DNA of 64,000 nucleotides from Strigamia acuminata (Eukaryota > Arthropoda > Chilopoda > Geophilomorpha > Linotaeniidae), in assembly GCA_949358305.1 (NCBI GenBank), contig OX442315.1, positions 32,700,427 through 32,764,426 of the forward strand. The letters are read 5' to 3'. The notes beneath the pieces are model-generated. The model saw nothing but the letters and a program-made list of their open reading frames with translations, made no database searches and was not told the origin of the DNA. Positions 46,989 to 57,840 of this stretch are shown here, one piece after another. Position 1 is the stretch's first letter; the number at the start of each line of letters is the position of its first letter. The position numbers were made by a program, and so were the translations under genes.

Positions 46989-47596
46989 TTAGTCGCCAAT
47001 TGAACCCGTTCAAGTATTTATTTTTTGTGAATTAATTTTTAGCTGCTTACACTTCTACATTTTTTACTGCCGCGAGTTTAACTCCATTAACAGGCCGACA
47101 GTTTTCTCACCGTATCATCATCCTTTTTTCTCATTTGGGCTTTAAATCAGGGCCGCATCATTTTACATGTTGTGTTGGACGAAATTGACCGCCATTTGGG
47201 ACAAACTGAGATGATCTGTCTTTTTTGAAGTACCGTTAAGTGATTAAATTGTGCTGCGGTTTTCATTAGAGCTTCAATTCCCGACGGTTCTAACAACCGA
47301 TGTTGAGTCATATGTAATACTCCTATAAACATTCCATTTCTTCGATCAACTTCAAATATCAAACCGCATATGCATCTGCATCGTCAACTTTGAGAACTCG
47401 CAACATCTTCCTGGACTTCAACAAAACACCCACGAATATCGAGTTTCTGCAGATTAGGCAAATTTGTTCGCACATACTGGCTATAAACAAATTGTTGTAT
47501 AGGAATGTTGCACGCAGCAAGGACATGTTAAACATCGTCCAATAAAGCTCTCAACATATTGCAGTCAATATTTGGTTACAAAGATTACAGAAATTA

Positions 47597-48211
47597 TTGC
47601 CCAGCGTAATCGCAGAAATAAGAATTGATAGTCTCAGTAAGGCGTTTGTGGAGTTAGGACTTTTACCAGTTCTCACCGATTGGCTCTCGCCGCTTCCCAA
47701 CGGCTGTTTGCCGTCTTTGAATATAAGGCGAGACATTCTATATGAGTTGTTATTTTATCCTATCTCGCTGCTCAAAGACAGTGTAATTGTACAAGCAGTC
47801 GCATATTTACGTGATCACCCGAGAGAAACGAAAGAAAATCAGGCCAGGGCCGGAGAACTAGTTGATATATGGTCAAAAACCATTTTAAATCCAGAAGTCA
47901 ATTCTGTTTCTAGAGAAGAGACGAAAAAACGAAAATTACAAGAAGAAGGAGAAACAAGAAAACGGCCCAAACTCAACGTTGAGACCAAGCAGGTTAAACG
48001 CAGCAGTTGGGAACTGACAGTTCAGAAAAGAATCTTGCGCGCTTTTCATTCTAACAGACAAAAGTCTATTTGCACAGCCAAATGCAAGCCAGTTAAACAA
48101 GAGACAGCACTTTCCCTCGTCTTAAAGAATATTGACGCATCTATTGCATCTGATGTCAACGGAGAATTTGATTTCTTCGAAGAATTTGATTCTCGCGGAG
48201 ATTTATTATAG
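47597..48211 (+). pseudogene. IWS1/TFIIS N-terminal-domain fragment, copy 2
   Basis: About 204 codons from an upstream-open frame (first codon TTG, no ATG) to TAG. It has the same domain as copy 1 (FVELGLLPVLTDWLSPLPNG, DILYELLFYPISLLKDS, AGELVDIWSK) and a longer tail with an extra segment (TILNPEVNSVS and WELTVQKRILRAFHS). It has diverged from copy 1 at scattered codons while keeping the frame. Same reading as copy 1: an intronless partial copy of an IWS1-like gene, function unknown. Confidence 0.6.
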
Positions 48212-48536
48212 CAGCTTAGACTTTCGACTCATCTACATTTAGTCGCCAATTGAACCCGTTCAAGTATTTATTTTTTGTGAATTAATTTTTAGCTGCTTAC
48301 ACTTCTACATTTTTTACTGCCGCGAGTTTTCTCACCGTAATCCTTTTTGCTCATTTGGGCTTTAAATCAGGGCCGCATGATTTTACATGTTGTTTTGGAC
48401 GAAATTGACCGCCATGTTTGTTGGGACAAACTGAGATGAGTTGTCTTTTTTGAAGTACCGTTAAGTGATTAAATTGTGCTGCGGTTTTCTTTAGAGCTTC
48501 AATTCCCGACGGTTCCAACAATCCATGAAATGAGGT

Positions 48537-48620
48537 CATTCAGTCGACTTTTACTTAGTCGACGCCGTTTTGTCGACCAGGTCACCTAGTCGACCGTCGA
48601 CTAAATGAACAAACCCCAAC
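48537..48620. repeat. GTCGAC-rich insert
   Basis: Within about 80 bp GTCGA(C) occurs at least six times, in both orientations of a TTAGTCGAC-like core, giving potential hairpins. It is absent from the matching place in unit 1. Possibly a tiny foldback insertion. Confidence 0.5.
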
Positions 48621-49840
48621 AGAGTTTCTGCAGATTAGGCCTAAGATGGCACATTTGTTCACACATACTGGCTATAAATGAAGTCTGGACGGGCAGTTGT
48701 AACTCTTGTTAGATTCTATCCGCTGCAATTACTTGTAGAAAAGTTTAAACAAATCGTTTTATAGGAATGTTGCACACAGCAATGGCATATTAAACATGCG
48801 TGTATGTCTTTTGGAGATTCCTTTTTTCATCAAACACCAAATCTCTTTTGTTTCTATCAAATTTAGTGAATTCCTGTATATTCCCAAAAGCGAACGACTC
48901 TACTCACGCGCCATTTTACAAAAACAAAGAATAAAGCAGGGGGAATAGAAAACGAGGTCGTTACTCTTAAAATACATAAATAATACTGAATTAAATGATG
49001 CAAAATACATAGGAGGAATATCAGCAACATGAACATACAAAGAAATAAGGAACACTTCCTAATAAAGAAATGACATAAACTCGAATGTGCCAAAAGGTGG
49101 TCAAAACAAACATGAAAAACTGAAAATAATGTTACAAATACACGAGGAAGTACAGCAATTATATAAAATTTGAACTACAAAGCGATAAATTGTAAAAATA
49201 AATATTTCGAATCATAATTTACCCAAGAATATAATGGTAAGCTTAGACAGTAAATCAAACGAGTCTAAAAAGCATTAAAATGCATTAAAAAAACGTTAGG
49301 CTTAACCGGAAAAATAACCAATCACAGCACAGTAAGCGATTCACTTCATGGAGTCTCACTAGAAAATATACTAAAATACAGAATTGACGAGAATAAATAC
49401 AAAATCACTTTGAAAATTATTTAATTATATTAAATAAACAAATTGGATTGATGCAAAAACTGGGATAAACCTAAAACTTTAATCTGAACACAAAACAGTG
49501 CGTAACAATCCAAGATGGCGGACAGGAGACATAAAATTCCTCAAATCCACACGACTATAACTTGTAAGCTAGAATAAAAGGGAAAAAAGTCTCCGATCAC
49601 AACAAGGACATCAGAAACGAAAAGAGAGGATTCAAATTGCTACAGTAAGCACTCAAAAAATGAATTAAAACAGTATAAAGGTAATTATCAGTATCGATAG
49701 GCGACGCGAAGCGCCAAAAAACTAGTGCTCGAACTTGTGTGATCACCCGCGTACAAGTTAAAAAGCAAAAGAATGGACTGGAAAAATATTGGTAAATAAA
49801 ATTGGTAAACAAAGATTTGCTTTTTTATTGATTATTTCTC
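48621..49840. other. Spacer, nothing recognised
   Basis: AT-rich after the end of duplication unit 2. Short ORFs on both strands have no recognisable domains. Confidence 0.5.
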
Positions 49841-49849
49841 TTGTTAAAA

Positions 49850-52295
49850 TGGCGGGTAATTCAAGCAATAACTCAAGTACGAAGTTGTTGCTTAACACCA
49901 GATCTACTGAATTATGACGATTTGCTGCTTGAAACTCCTCGAAGTGTAGCAAGAACAGGAATTCGTGGCCCTACTCCAACAATTCCATTAGCTGAATTTG
50001 AAAAGTTCAAAAGAGGACAAGCCATAACAAGTCAGGCAAAAAGAATTGTGTTGAACTTATTCAACAGATATGGCAACAAAGAGCCAAAAATGCGAATTAA
50101 TTACATAAATAAGATCGTGGCTCATTTAACTGGTGTGGGAATGACTTCAATTAGAAAAATTAGACGGGAAATGTACGACAAAGGTTAGTAAAAACATAAA
50201 TCGAATTTTTATACCAAATATTGATATTGATTTATTTTTTAGGCAAAGTCAAAACACTAGGCAAGAAAAGACATGGTGGAAATCGCAGGCGCATCAATAA
50301 ATATGACTCATTTGTGCAAACTGCAATCAGAATGAAGGTGCATGAGTTTTATAGAAGATGCGAAGTGCCAACACTAGCAAAGGTTGTTTCTGTCATTAAA
50401 GACGACGACAGCCTTCCAAATTTCAGTATAACGAGTCTAAGGTTACTGCTTCAAGATATTGGGTTCAAATTTATGAGACACAAACGGAATGCAGCCCTAA
50501 TTGAGCGTGAAGATATTGTAGTATGGAGAAGGAAATATTTGCGACAAATTCGCGCTTATCGTCAAGAAGGAAGGAAGATATATTACATTGATGAAACATG
50601 GATTCATGCAGGTTATTAAATAAAATTAAAAATTGTTTTCAGAAATATTATTTTTTTGTTTACTTGAAATAAATGTAAAATTTACTGATCTTGCAGGCGA
50701 ATACGTGAACAAAGCAGTGAACAAAGCATTTCCGAGTGGACTAAGCACTGACCTAAAGCATCCCACATCCAGAGGAGGCAGACTGATTGTTGGTCATATT
50801 GGAAGTGATACAGGTTTTGCTCAGAATGGATTACATGTCTTCAAGTATTTTAAATTACATTGATTTGAAAGTAGTCTATTTTTAATAATTGTATTATTTC
50901 TAAGTGCCAATAAGGGTGAGAGTAATTACCATTTGGAAAAGAATTCTGCTAATTTCATGCAGTAGATGGAAAGGGTCTTTCCAAACTTGGAAAAAGGCAG
51001 CGTGATAGTTTTGAATAATGCACCATATCATACTGTTGAATTGGACCCATTTCCAACCACTGCATGGCTGAAAGCAGACATTCAGAAATGGTGTGTTACC
51101 CACGACGCTTATTTTGAAGACAATTACATTAAGGCTGACTTACTGCAGGTATTAATTTTAAATTTTAAATTTTAAATTTAATTTTTAAATTTGTCAAATT
51201 TTAAATTTAATTTTTAAATTTGTCAAATTTTAAATTTAATTTTTAAATTTGTCAAATTTTAAATTTAATTTTTAAATTTGTCAAATTTTAAATTTAATTT
51301 TTAAATTTGTCAAATTTTAAATTTAATTTTTAAATTTGTCAAATTTTAAATTTAATTTTTAAATTTGTCAAATTTTAAATTTAATTTTTAAATTTGTCAA
51401 ATTTTAAATTTAATTTTTAAATTTGTCAAATTTTAAATTTAATTTTTAAATTTGTCAAATTTTAAATTTAATTTTTAAATTTGTCAAATTTTAAATTTAA
51501 TTTTTAAATTTGTCAAATTTTAAATTTAATTTTTAAATTTGTCAAATTTTAAATTTAATTTTTAAATTTGTCAAATTTTAAATTTAATTTTTAAATTTGT
51601 CAAATTTTAAATTTAATTTTTAAATTTGTCAAATTTTAAATTTAATTTTTAAATTTGTCAAATTTTAAATTTAATTTTTAAATTTGTCAAATTTTAAATT
51701 TAATTTTTAAATTTGTCAAATTTTAAATTTAATTTTAAAGTTTTTTTAATTTTATATTTATTCATCTCACTAGGTTGTAGCAGCTTTCAAGAACGACTTT
51801 GTTAGTTACGTCTTTGATTCAAGAGCAAAAGAGTTAGGATTTAAAGTGCTGCGTTTGCCTCCTTATCATTATTCACTTAATCCTATTCAAATGGTTTGGA
51901 GTCAGGTAAATAAGTAATGGAAATTGCTTGGCTCACATGTAAGTAAACTTCTAATATTTTACATTATAGGTAAAGCACTATGTACGGATGAACAATACAA
52001 CATTTAAATTGCCTGATGTTGAGAGACTGTTACATGAAGGAATTGTGCAGGTTACACCCCAGCAATGGCATAATTATAATCTGCATGTAATTAAAGAGGT
52101 TAGTAAAGAATTAAAATGTAATCTACTCATATACAGTATAATATTACTTTATTGAAGGAACAACAAATGTGGGAACAGGAGGAATTAATTGAGGAGGTGA
52201 TTGAGCAATTCATCATTAACACGGATAATGATTCTTCAAGTGAAGATGAAGAATTCTTAAATGATGAAACAGATGAAGAAAACATTTATGAATAA
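49850..52295 (+). pseudogene. Tc1/mariner-like (DDE) transposase-derived multi-exon pseudogene
   Basis: Seven exons with GT-AG introns: about 49850-50183, 50243-50611, 50697-50844, 50905-51148, 51774-51905, 51970-52098 and 52158-52295. N-terminal helical DNA-binding region (RINYINKIVAHLTGVGMTS, then FSITSLRLLLQDIGFKF), then an RNase H-like DDE fold: YYIDETWIHAG keeps the first Asp; VIVLNNAPYH has Asn where the family has Asp; HYSLNPIQMVW has Gln where the family has Glu. An in-frame TAG (50963-50965) replaces a likely Trp in exon 4. The tail is acidic (SSSEDEEFLND). No clean ATG opens exon 1: the ATG at 49849 is in another frame. A gene with introns derived from a transposase was probably once a host gene, now decayed; two of three catalytic acids were lost. 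Confidence 0.78.
51149..51740. repeat. Near-perfect 29-bp satellite in an intron
   Basis: About 19-20 identical copies of gtcaaattttaaatttaat (then ttttaaattt) between exons 5 and 4 of the transposase-derived gene. The unit is nearly self-complementary (aaatttaa, aaattt) and has no variants across the core, so it is very recent or being homogenised. Confidence 0.97.
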
Positions 52296-52927
52296 TTTTT
52301 TTTTCTAAGTTTGCATCATTAATATTAAATCAATTTTTTAAATGTACGTGTTCGATTTGTCTTATTTTCTGCCCTTAACAGCGTCAAAGCATCACCTTTG
52401 ACAATGAAACAAGTGTTGGTAATTGATCACAATATCTGGAGTTTGATATGGCTGGAATTAGGTCAACTCGGTTCAGAGTATACAATATTAATTACTAAAT
52501 AACATTCGTAGCTTTACGGAATATAAAAATCAAAATGAATTCTAGGCGATCACAAGCGATAATTAGAACGCGGGAAACAGCAACAAGTGGTGAAAAAAAT
52601 ACAACGGAAAAATAGATACACAGTAAAATTAATCAATGTAAGAAAGCGTTGTAAAACAGTTGAAATAACAAGAAAACATTCAGTAATAAATCATTAATAA
52701 TTCAAATACTATAGGAATCGACAAGAACGTTACAAATGAGCCACGCCCAAATCACATGTTGGGCAAGAATAATCAAAATGAGACAATTAGATAAGTTTCC
52801 AAATTATATCAATAAATTAAGATAATTATTAAAAACATAACTTTGTAATTACAGGCAAAAAACAACAACAACAACTCCATGTTGCTCGCAACAATAGGCT
52901 TACAATGTAGAAAAATGTGTAAAATAT
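52296..52927. other. Spacer, nothing recognised
   Basis: AT-rich; no ORF or repeat supported. Confidence 0.5.
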
Positions 52928-53150
52928 CCAGAGACGTATGAAGGCAGGCACGCCAAGTTAGATGGCCTTATGGCAAGGGGTTGTTGACCGTGACACACAT
53001 TGCCAAACTTGCACGGGAAATATGACCGAATGTCCTGGTCATTTTGGGTTCATCGATTTGGCCAAGCCAGTTTTTGTCGTCGTATTCTTGCCTAAGATAA
53101 CGAAAATTCTTAGATGTGTGTGCTATCATTGCTCGAAATTGTTGAATGGA
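52928..53150 (+). pseudogene. RNA polymerase II largest subunit (RPB1) N-terminal fragment
   Basis: Begins [15 protein letters not shown] in one frame and continues as [20 protein letters not shown], then [12 protein letters not shown] and [13 protein letters not shown] in the next frame, so a frameshift lies near 52977. This is the zinc-binding clamp-head segment of RPB1 (family: Gxx[26 protein letters not shown]). The following sequence is unrelated. There is no intron, no start and no catalytic part: a gene fragment. The Cys/His zinc ligands are still present. Confidence 0.88.
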
Positions 53151-53227
53151 TACGTTGTTCGATTGAATATTAATATCGTGTGATTTGTTTTTTGAATGTT
53201 TCCAACAATTACAACAATAGTTATTAC

Positions 53228-53389
53228 TGTGAGATATATATGTTATCATAGTTTAAGTTGCTTGGTAACGCGCACTGCGCGCATGTTCTGTATTATTGTG
53301 TTACTTGTATTGAATATACATCTCATCAGTTTTCTTGTTGAAAAAGCTTTCTTCTTCCTACATTTTCTACGCACACACGTACACTCACA
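53228..53389 (+). repeat. 5' LTR of copia element
   Basis: 162 bp, TGTGAG...CTCACA; contains TATATATG near the start and a palindromic GCGCACTGCGCGC core at about 53270-53282. Confidence 0.97.
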
Positions 53390-53390
53390 A

Positions 53391-53402
53391 GTGGTAGCAG
53401 GA
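53391..53402 (+). promoter_or_regulatory. Copia primer binding site (initiator Met tRNA-like)
   Basis: GTGGTAGCAGGAG starts 2 nt after the LTR. TGGTAGCAG matches the complement of the initiator tRNA-Met 3' end (CTGCTACCA), the usual copia primer; similarity ends after 9 nt, as is common for short copia sites. Confidence 0.7.
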
Positions 53403-53509
53403 GTCTGGTTTCTTTGCAAGATAGAAACGTTCCATTTTGGCGACGATTTGTGGAGAATTTGCGGTGAAAGAAGAATTGAAAAACAAGGCGTAACGATCGA
53501 ACAAGGAAG

Positions 53510-56500
53510 ATGGCGGATGCGATTGCAAGTGCATCTTTGAATCGAATTGAACTTCTAAAACCTCAAAACTATTTTACTTGGCAATTCAAAGTGGGGACAC
53601 TTCTAGCTGCAAAAGGTTTGAAAGGAGTCATCACGAAACCGGAGCCGATAGTGCCCGACGCGACGGATGCAACGTATGCAGACGCGCTGAAGAAGCACGA
53701 AGCGTGGGCCAAAAATAATGACGAGGCTTTAGGGATTATAGTTTTAACGATGTCGGACGAAGAAGCCACAAACTGTATGGCTTTTACCGAGGCCAAGGCG
53801 CTTTGGGAGGCGTTGAAAGCGCAGTACGCAGGTACCACGGAAGAGCGACAAATTGACGCTGGTTCGGAACTTGCGGAGCTGCGCATGAGACACGACGAGT
53901 CGACGGATGGTTACTTGAACAGGGCCAAGTCGATTCAGGCAAAAGCCAAAGCGGTAGGAAAGGTTGTTTCGGACCGCGAGATTCTTCATTACACGACACG
54001 AGGACTTTTGCCAAAATATGGCAATATTGCACGAAATTATCGTGACGCGGCTGACGCGAAATTTGAAGATTTGCGACGGTCACTGAAAATGGAAGATCAG
54101 TGGGCGACATTCCACTCAAAGGGACAGACCGTGGACAACGTGACGGTTGCGTTCAAGGCGCAGGTGGGACGTAATTCGGGCGGCAAGAAGTTGAAAAACG
54201 TTTCAAAATCAGCCTGTTATGAATGTGGTAAAAGTGGCCACATTGCCAAGAATTGCTGGCAGCGCTACCCCGAAAAGAGGCCGAGTCCAGCGTCACAACG
54301 ACCAAGAGAGGCAGCCACGGCAAAAATAGCACAACAGGAAGCGGTTATCCAGCATGCTTTTGTCGTCGATTTGGGCGGCGACGATTGTCAAGACGAGTGG
54401 ATTCTCGATTCCGGCGCGTCGGCGCATATGTCTGGAAAACGGGAATTGTTTGGGACTTTCGAGGAAATCGAAGCAGTGGTCACCACAGCCAAAAAGGGCG
54501 CAAAATTGTTGGCTACGGGGAAAGGGAATATCATTTTGAGATGCAAGCTTTCAGAAACGGAATTCATGAAGATTTTGCTCCTCGACGTCTTATTTGTGCC
54601 AGAGTTGAAAGGCAATCTGTTGTCAATTCCACGTCTTACCGCTAATAATTATGCGATTTCATTCAACAATAAAGTCGCGGAAATTAAGGACCCAAGAGGA
54701 ATGACGATTGCAACAGGAACATTAAATGGCAGCATGTATTTACTGCACCAATGGGTTGGAGAGGAAGCCAACGCAGTTTCTGTGCAACCTCGCCCAGCCA
54801 GCAAGGAATTGTGGCATGAGCGACTGTGTCATTTAAATGAGCGTGCAATAGATAAAATGCGAGACAAACAGATTGTGCACGGGCTGGAATATGCGGACGT
54901 GCATTTGGAAAGATGCACTGCATGCACGTTGGGAAAAATGACGAGAAGCCCGTACAAAAGAGTCAAGGGGAAGCAGTCAACTGAAGTTTTGCAACTTATT
55001 CATGGGGATATGGTTGGACCATTTCAGACTGCATCGCTGGGAGGCAGCAAGTATGCTTTGATTCTAACTGATGATTTTACACGCAAAAAATTCGCGTTTT
55101 TCTTGCGGGAGAAATCTCAATGCTTTGAACATTTTGAAATATTCAAGAACATGGCAGAGAAGCAAACTGGCTACAAACTCAAAAGGTTTAGAAGTGACAA
55201 CGGTGGGGAATTTGTCAATGCAAATTTCAAGCGTTTTTTCGAATCTGAGGGCATTCTGCACGAGCTTACGGTTCCCTTTAATCCTTCTAGTAATGGAATT
55301 TCTGAGAGGGCAAATCGTACGCTAGTAGAGGCGGCTCGGACACTGCTAATCAAATCGGGCCTTCCTTTGAAGTTTTGGGCAGAAGCGATCGCCACATCGG
55401 TCTATGTCAAAAATAGATCGTTTACCAAGCCGAATGGGGATTTTACACCCGAGGAGTTATGGTCGAAACACAAGACGACAGTTGCATTCTTGCGGATTTT
55501 TGGTTGCGAAGCCTTTTTGCACATACCGGAGGAAAAGCGACGGAAATTGGATCCGAAAGCCAAACACGGCATATTTGTCGGTTATTCAGTCGACAGGAAA
55601 GCCTATCGAATTTACGTTCCGAAAGACGGTAAAGTAGAAGAGGGCAGGACGGTAGGATTCAATGAGGAGGTGCGAGGTGCAGACGTTTTTGGTTTAAACG
55701 ATGAGGGGGCAAAGCAACGTTTTTGCCAAGAAGAGGAAGACGCCATTTTTTCTGTTGAACCGGTGAACGAGTTGCAGGACGCTCAAGACGAGGTCGAACA
55801 CCCGGTTATCGCTGTTGACGACGCCGCACCGCAGCCACTTCAGCCGGTGCAGGTGGGGCGACCCAGGGGCGCGACGAAAGCGGCGCTTGAGCAGAGACTG
55901 GCGGAACAGCTTGCGCAGCGCGAAGAGCGGTTGCAACAAGAGGGAGTGCGACGCTCGGAGCGCATAGCAGCACAACAAGAGGCGGTCAATGCTGCAATAG
56001 AGTGTGTGGAAGAGCTGTTCACTCCTGAAACTTACGTAGAGGCGGTAAACTGCAATGACAGAGAGAAATGGCAAGAAGCGATGGACAGCGAGATTAATTC
56101 TCTACACATCAATAAAGTATGGACACTTGTAAAGAGGGAAAGACAGACAGTGACGGTGAAAAGCAAATGGATTTTCCGCATTAAACTTAATGCCGACAGA
56201 AGCGTCAATAAGTATAAGGCACGCCTGGTGGCGGTGGGGTATTCCCAACGACCTGGTGTGGATTTCACGGAGACTTTTTCGCCCGTAGTGAGGATGGAAT
56301 CGCTCCGGATCATACTTTCGATGATAGCCAGACACGGACTGTTGACGCGACAATTCGACATTAAGACCGCGTACCTTTACGGATTGTTGGACGAAGTCAT
56401 CTTTATGGAACAACCGGAAGGTTACGAGCAAGACGATCTCGTTTGCCGACTGGAACGCAGCCTGTACGGGTTGCGCCAGTCGGGACGATGCTGGAACGAG

Positions 56501-57574
56501 CGACTTGACCAGGAACTGATCAAGATTGGCTTGAAACCGCTCATAAACGACCGGTGTGTCTATATTTATAGACATAAAAATGACTACATAATTTTGGGCG
56601 TGTACGTGGACGATATTTTGGCTGCTTTCACGAGACAAAGAATTCTTGATCGGATACTAAAACGACTAAAGAAGGTTTTCGAAATAGTCGACATGGGGGA
56701 GGTTCACTTCCTACTCGGAATGGAAATTTCGGTCACTAAGGACGGAGTATACGTGGGACAACAAAAATATGTAAACGACATTTTGACAAAATTTGACTTA
56801 CTCAATGGGATCACTGCGAAAACGCCGATGGCAACAGGACAGGATTTGGAGGACTTCGACAAATCAAAGAAGGTTGATCAGAATTTATACCAGCAGATCA
56901 TCGGTTCTTTGATGCACCTGATGATTGTTTCTCGTCCGGATTTGTCATATGCTGTGAGCGCTCTCTCAGCTTTCTCCAAAGATCCTCGCCAACTGCACTT
57001 TCGAGCAGCGAAACGCGTTTTGCGTTATGTCAACGGTACAAAAGATTTGCGTTTGTTCTTCTCAAGCAAAGAAGGAAGCTTACAAGGATTCGCGGACGCA
57101 AGTTGGTGTGTAACCCAAGATGCTAAGTCACACACGGGCTTGATTTTAAAGATCGGCGACGCAACTATCGGATGGAAAACGAAAAGACAACGTTTGGTGG
57201 CGATGTCCACCACCGAGAGCGAGATACTTGCGATTTGTGAACTGCTCAAAATAATCAAATGGGCAAGAGATTTCCTAAGCGAGGTCGGTGAGGGGGATTG
57301 CGTGCCAAGATGCGTACCAATCTACACTGACTGCACACCCGGCATTCAAGTTCTTTGTGGTTCAAACCAGTTTGGGCGGACCAAGCATATGAATCGACAT
57401 ATGATGTTTATTAAGGACGATCTAAAATTGGGAAATATCAAGCTGGTCCACCTTCCTTCAGCAGAAATGGTTGCGGATTTCTTGACTAAACCGCTGGCAA
57501 AGGACAAGTTTGAAGAAGGCCGTGATCGTGTGGGTCTTCAAGATGATGCCAAGATGAAAGAAGAAGAACAATAA
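53510..57574 (+). CDS. Copia Gag-Pol polyprotein
   Basis: 1354 aa from ATG 53510 (MADAIASASLNRIELLKPQN), the first ATG of the frame. Gag at about 1-280 (LLKPQNYFTWQFKVGTLLAA) with the CCHC knuckle CYECGKSGHIAKNCW at about 235-249. Protease WILDSGASAHMSG (Asp about 300). Integrase: HERLCHLNERA ... CTACTLGK zinc finger at about 435-475, catalytic residues in HGDMVGPF, RSDNGGEF and GISERANRT. Reverse transcriptase with ARLVAVGYSQRPGVDF, FDIKTAYLYG and the YVDDILAAF active site (about 1032). RNase H ADASW ... STTESEILAICE ... YTDCTPGIQVL. No stop or shift. Encoded as one polyprotein without a frameshift signal, as in many copia elements, with protease cleavage expected after translation. Confidence 0.97.
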   Translation: MADAIASASLNRIELLKPQNYFTWQFKVGTLLAAKGLKGVITKPEPIVPDATDATYADALKKHEAWAKNNDEALGIIVLTMSDEEATNCMAFTEAKALWEALKAQYAGTTEERQIDAGSELAELRMRHDESTDGYLNRAKSIQAKAKAVGKVVSDREILHYTTRGLLPKYGNIARNYRDAADAKFEDLRRSLKMEDQWATFHSKGQTVDNVTVAFKAQVGRNSGGKKLKNVSKSACYECGKSGHIAKNCWQRYPEKRPSPASQRPREAATAKIAQQEAVIQHAFVVDLGGDDCQDEWILDSGASAHMSGKRELFGTFEEIEAVVTTAKKGAKLLATGKGNIILRCKLSETEFMKILLLDVLFVPELKGNLLSIPRLTANNYAISFNNKVAEIKDPRGMTIATGTLNGSMYLLHQWVGEEANAVSVQPRPASKELWHERLCHLNERAIDKMRDKQIVHGLEYADVHLERCTACTLGKMTRSPYKRVKGKQSTEVLQLIHGDMVGPFQTASLGGSKYALILTDDFTRKKFAFFLREKSQCFEHFEIFKNMAEKQTGYKLKRFRSDNGGEFVNANFKRFFESEGILHELTVPFNPSSNGISERANRTLVEAARTLLIKSGLPLKFWAEAIATSVYVKNRSFTKPNGDFTPEELWSKHKTTVAFLRIFGCEAFLHIPEEKRRKLDPKAKHGIFVGYSVDRKAYRIYVPKDGKVEEGRTVGFNEEVRGADVFGLNDEGAKQRFCQEEEDAIFSVEPVNELQDAQDEVEHPVIAVDDAAPQPLQPVQVGRPRGATKAALEQRLAEQLAQREERLQQEGVRRSERIAAQQEAVNAAIECVEELFTPETYVEAVNCNDREKWQEAMDSEINSLHINKVWTLVKRERQTVTVKSKWIFRIKLNADRSVNKYKARLVAVGYSQRPGVDFTETFSPVVRMESLRIILSMIARHGLLTRQFDIKTAYLYGLLDEVIFMEQPEGYEQDDLVCRLERSLYGLRQSGRCWNERLDQELIKIGLKPLINDRCVYIYRHKNDYIILGVYVDDILAAFTRQRILDRILKRLKKVFEIVDMGEVHFLLGMEISVTKDGVYVGQQKYVNDILTKFDLLNGITAKTPMATGQDLEDFDKSKKVDQNLYQQIIGSLMHLMIVSRPDLSYAVSALSAFSKDPRQLHFRAAKRVLRYVNGTKDLRLFFSSKEGSLQGFADASWCVTQDAKSHTGLILKIGDATIGWKTKRQRLVAMSTTESEILAICELLKIIKWARDFLSEVGEGDCVPRCVPIYTDCTPGIQVLCGSNQFGRTKHMNRHMMFIKDDLKLGNIKLVHLPSAEMVADFLTKPLAKDKFEEGRDRVGLQDDAKMKEEEQ

Positions 57575-57678
57575 TTTTTGTTGTTAATATTTTATTCGTT
57601 TTTCTCTTTCATTCATGTTTGTTGTTAGAGTTAGTTTTCTTTTTAAGTTTAAACAAATGATAACCTATGAGGGGGATT

Positions 57679-57840
57679 TGTGAGATATATATGTTATCAT
57701 AGTTTAAGTTGCTTGGTAACGCGCACTGCGCGCATGTTCTGTATTATTGTGTTACTTGTATTGAATATACATCTCATCAGTTTTCTTGTTGAAAAAGCTT
57801 TCTTCTTCCTACATTTTCTACGCACACACGTACACTCACA
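57679..57840 (+). repeat. 3' LTR of copia element
   Basis: 162 bp, the same sequence as the 5' LTR on direct reading, followed by ATTAC. Confidence 0.97.

Larger units (their letters stand above)
46090..48800. repeat. Tandem segmental duplication (two units of about 1.2-1.5 kb)
   Basis: Unit 1 (about 46090-47560) and unit 2 (about 47585-48800) share the IWS1-like ORF, a tail (agtcgccaattgaacccgtt), a segment with 'gggccgcat', and a distal part (gagtttctgcagattagg, then ataggaatgttgcac). Unit 1 has an extra 313-bp MITE; unit 2 has a GTCGAC-rich insert near 48537. Confidence 0.88.
53228..57840 (+). mobile_element. Complete Ty1/copia LTR retrotransposon (4613 bp)
   Basis: Two 162-bp LTRs (53228-53389, 57679-57840), read side by side as identical, begin TGTGAG and end CTCACA. 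The target duplication is ATTAC (53223-53227 and 57841-57845). One long uninterrupted ORF encodes Gag-PR-IN-RT-RH, with integrase before reverse transcriptase, which defines copia. A polypurine tract (gagggggatt, about 57669-57678) adjoins the 3' LTR. Identical LTRs and an intact ORF mean a very recent, possibly active copy. Confidence 0.98.

Noticed and set aside
47147-48539. Minus-strand ORFs shared by both duplication units (LLEPSGIEAL...AAQFNHLTVLQKRQ)
   Set aside because: Conserved only because the segment is duplicated; too short and without a recognised family to call a gene, though an old gene fragment is possible.
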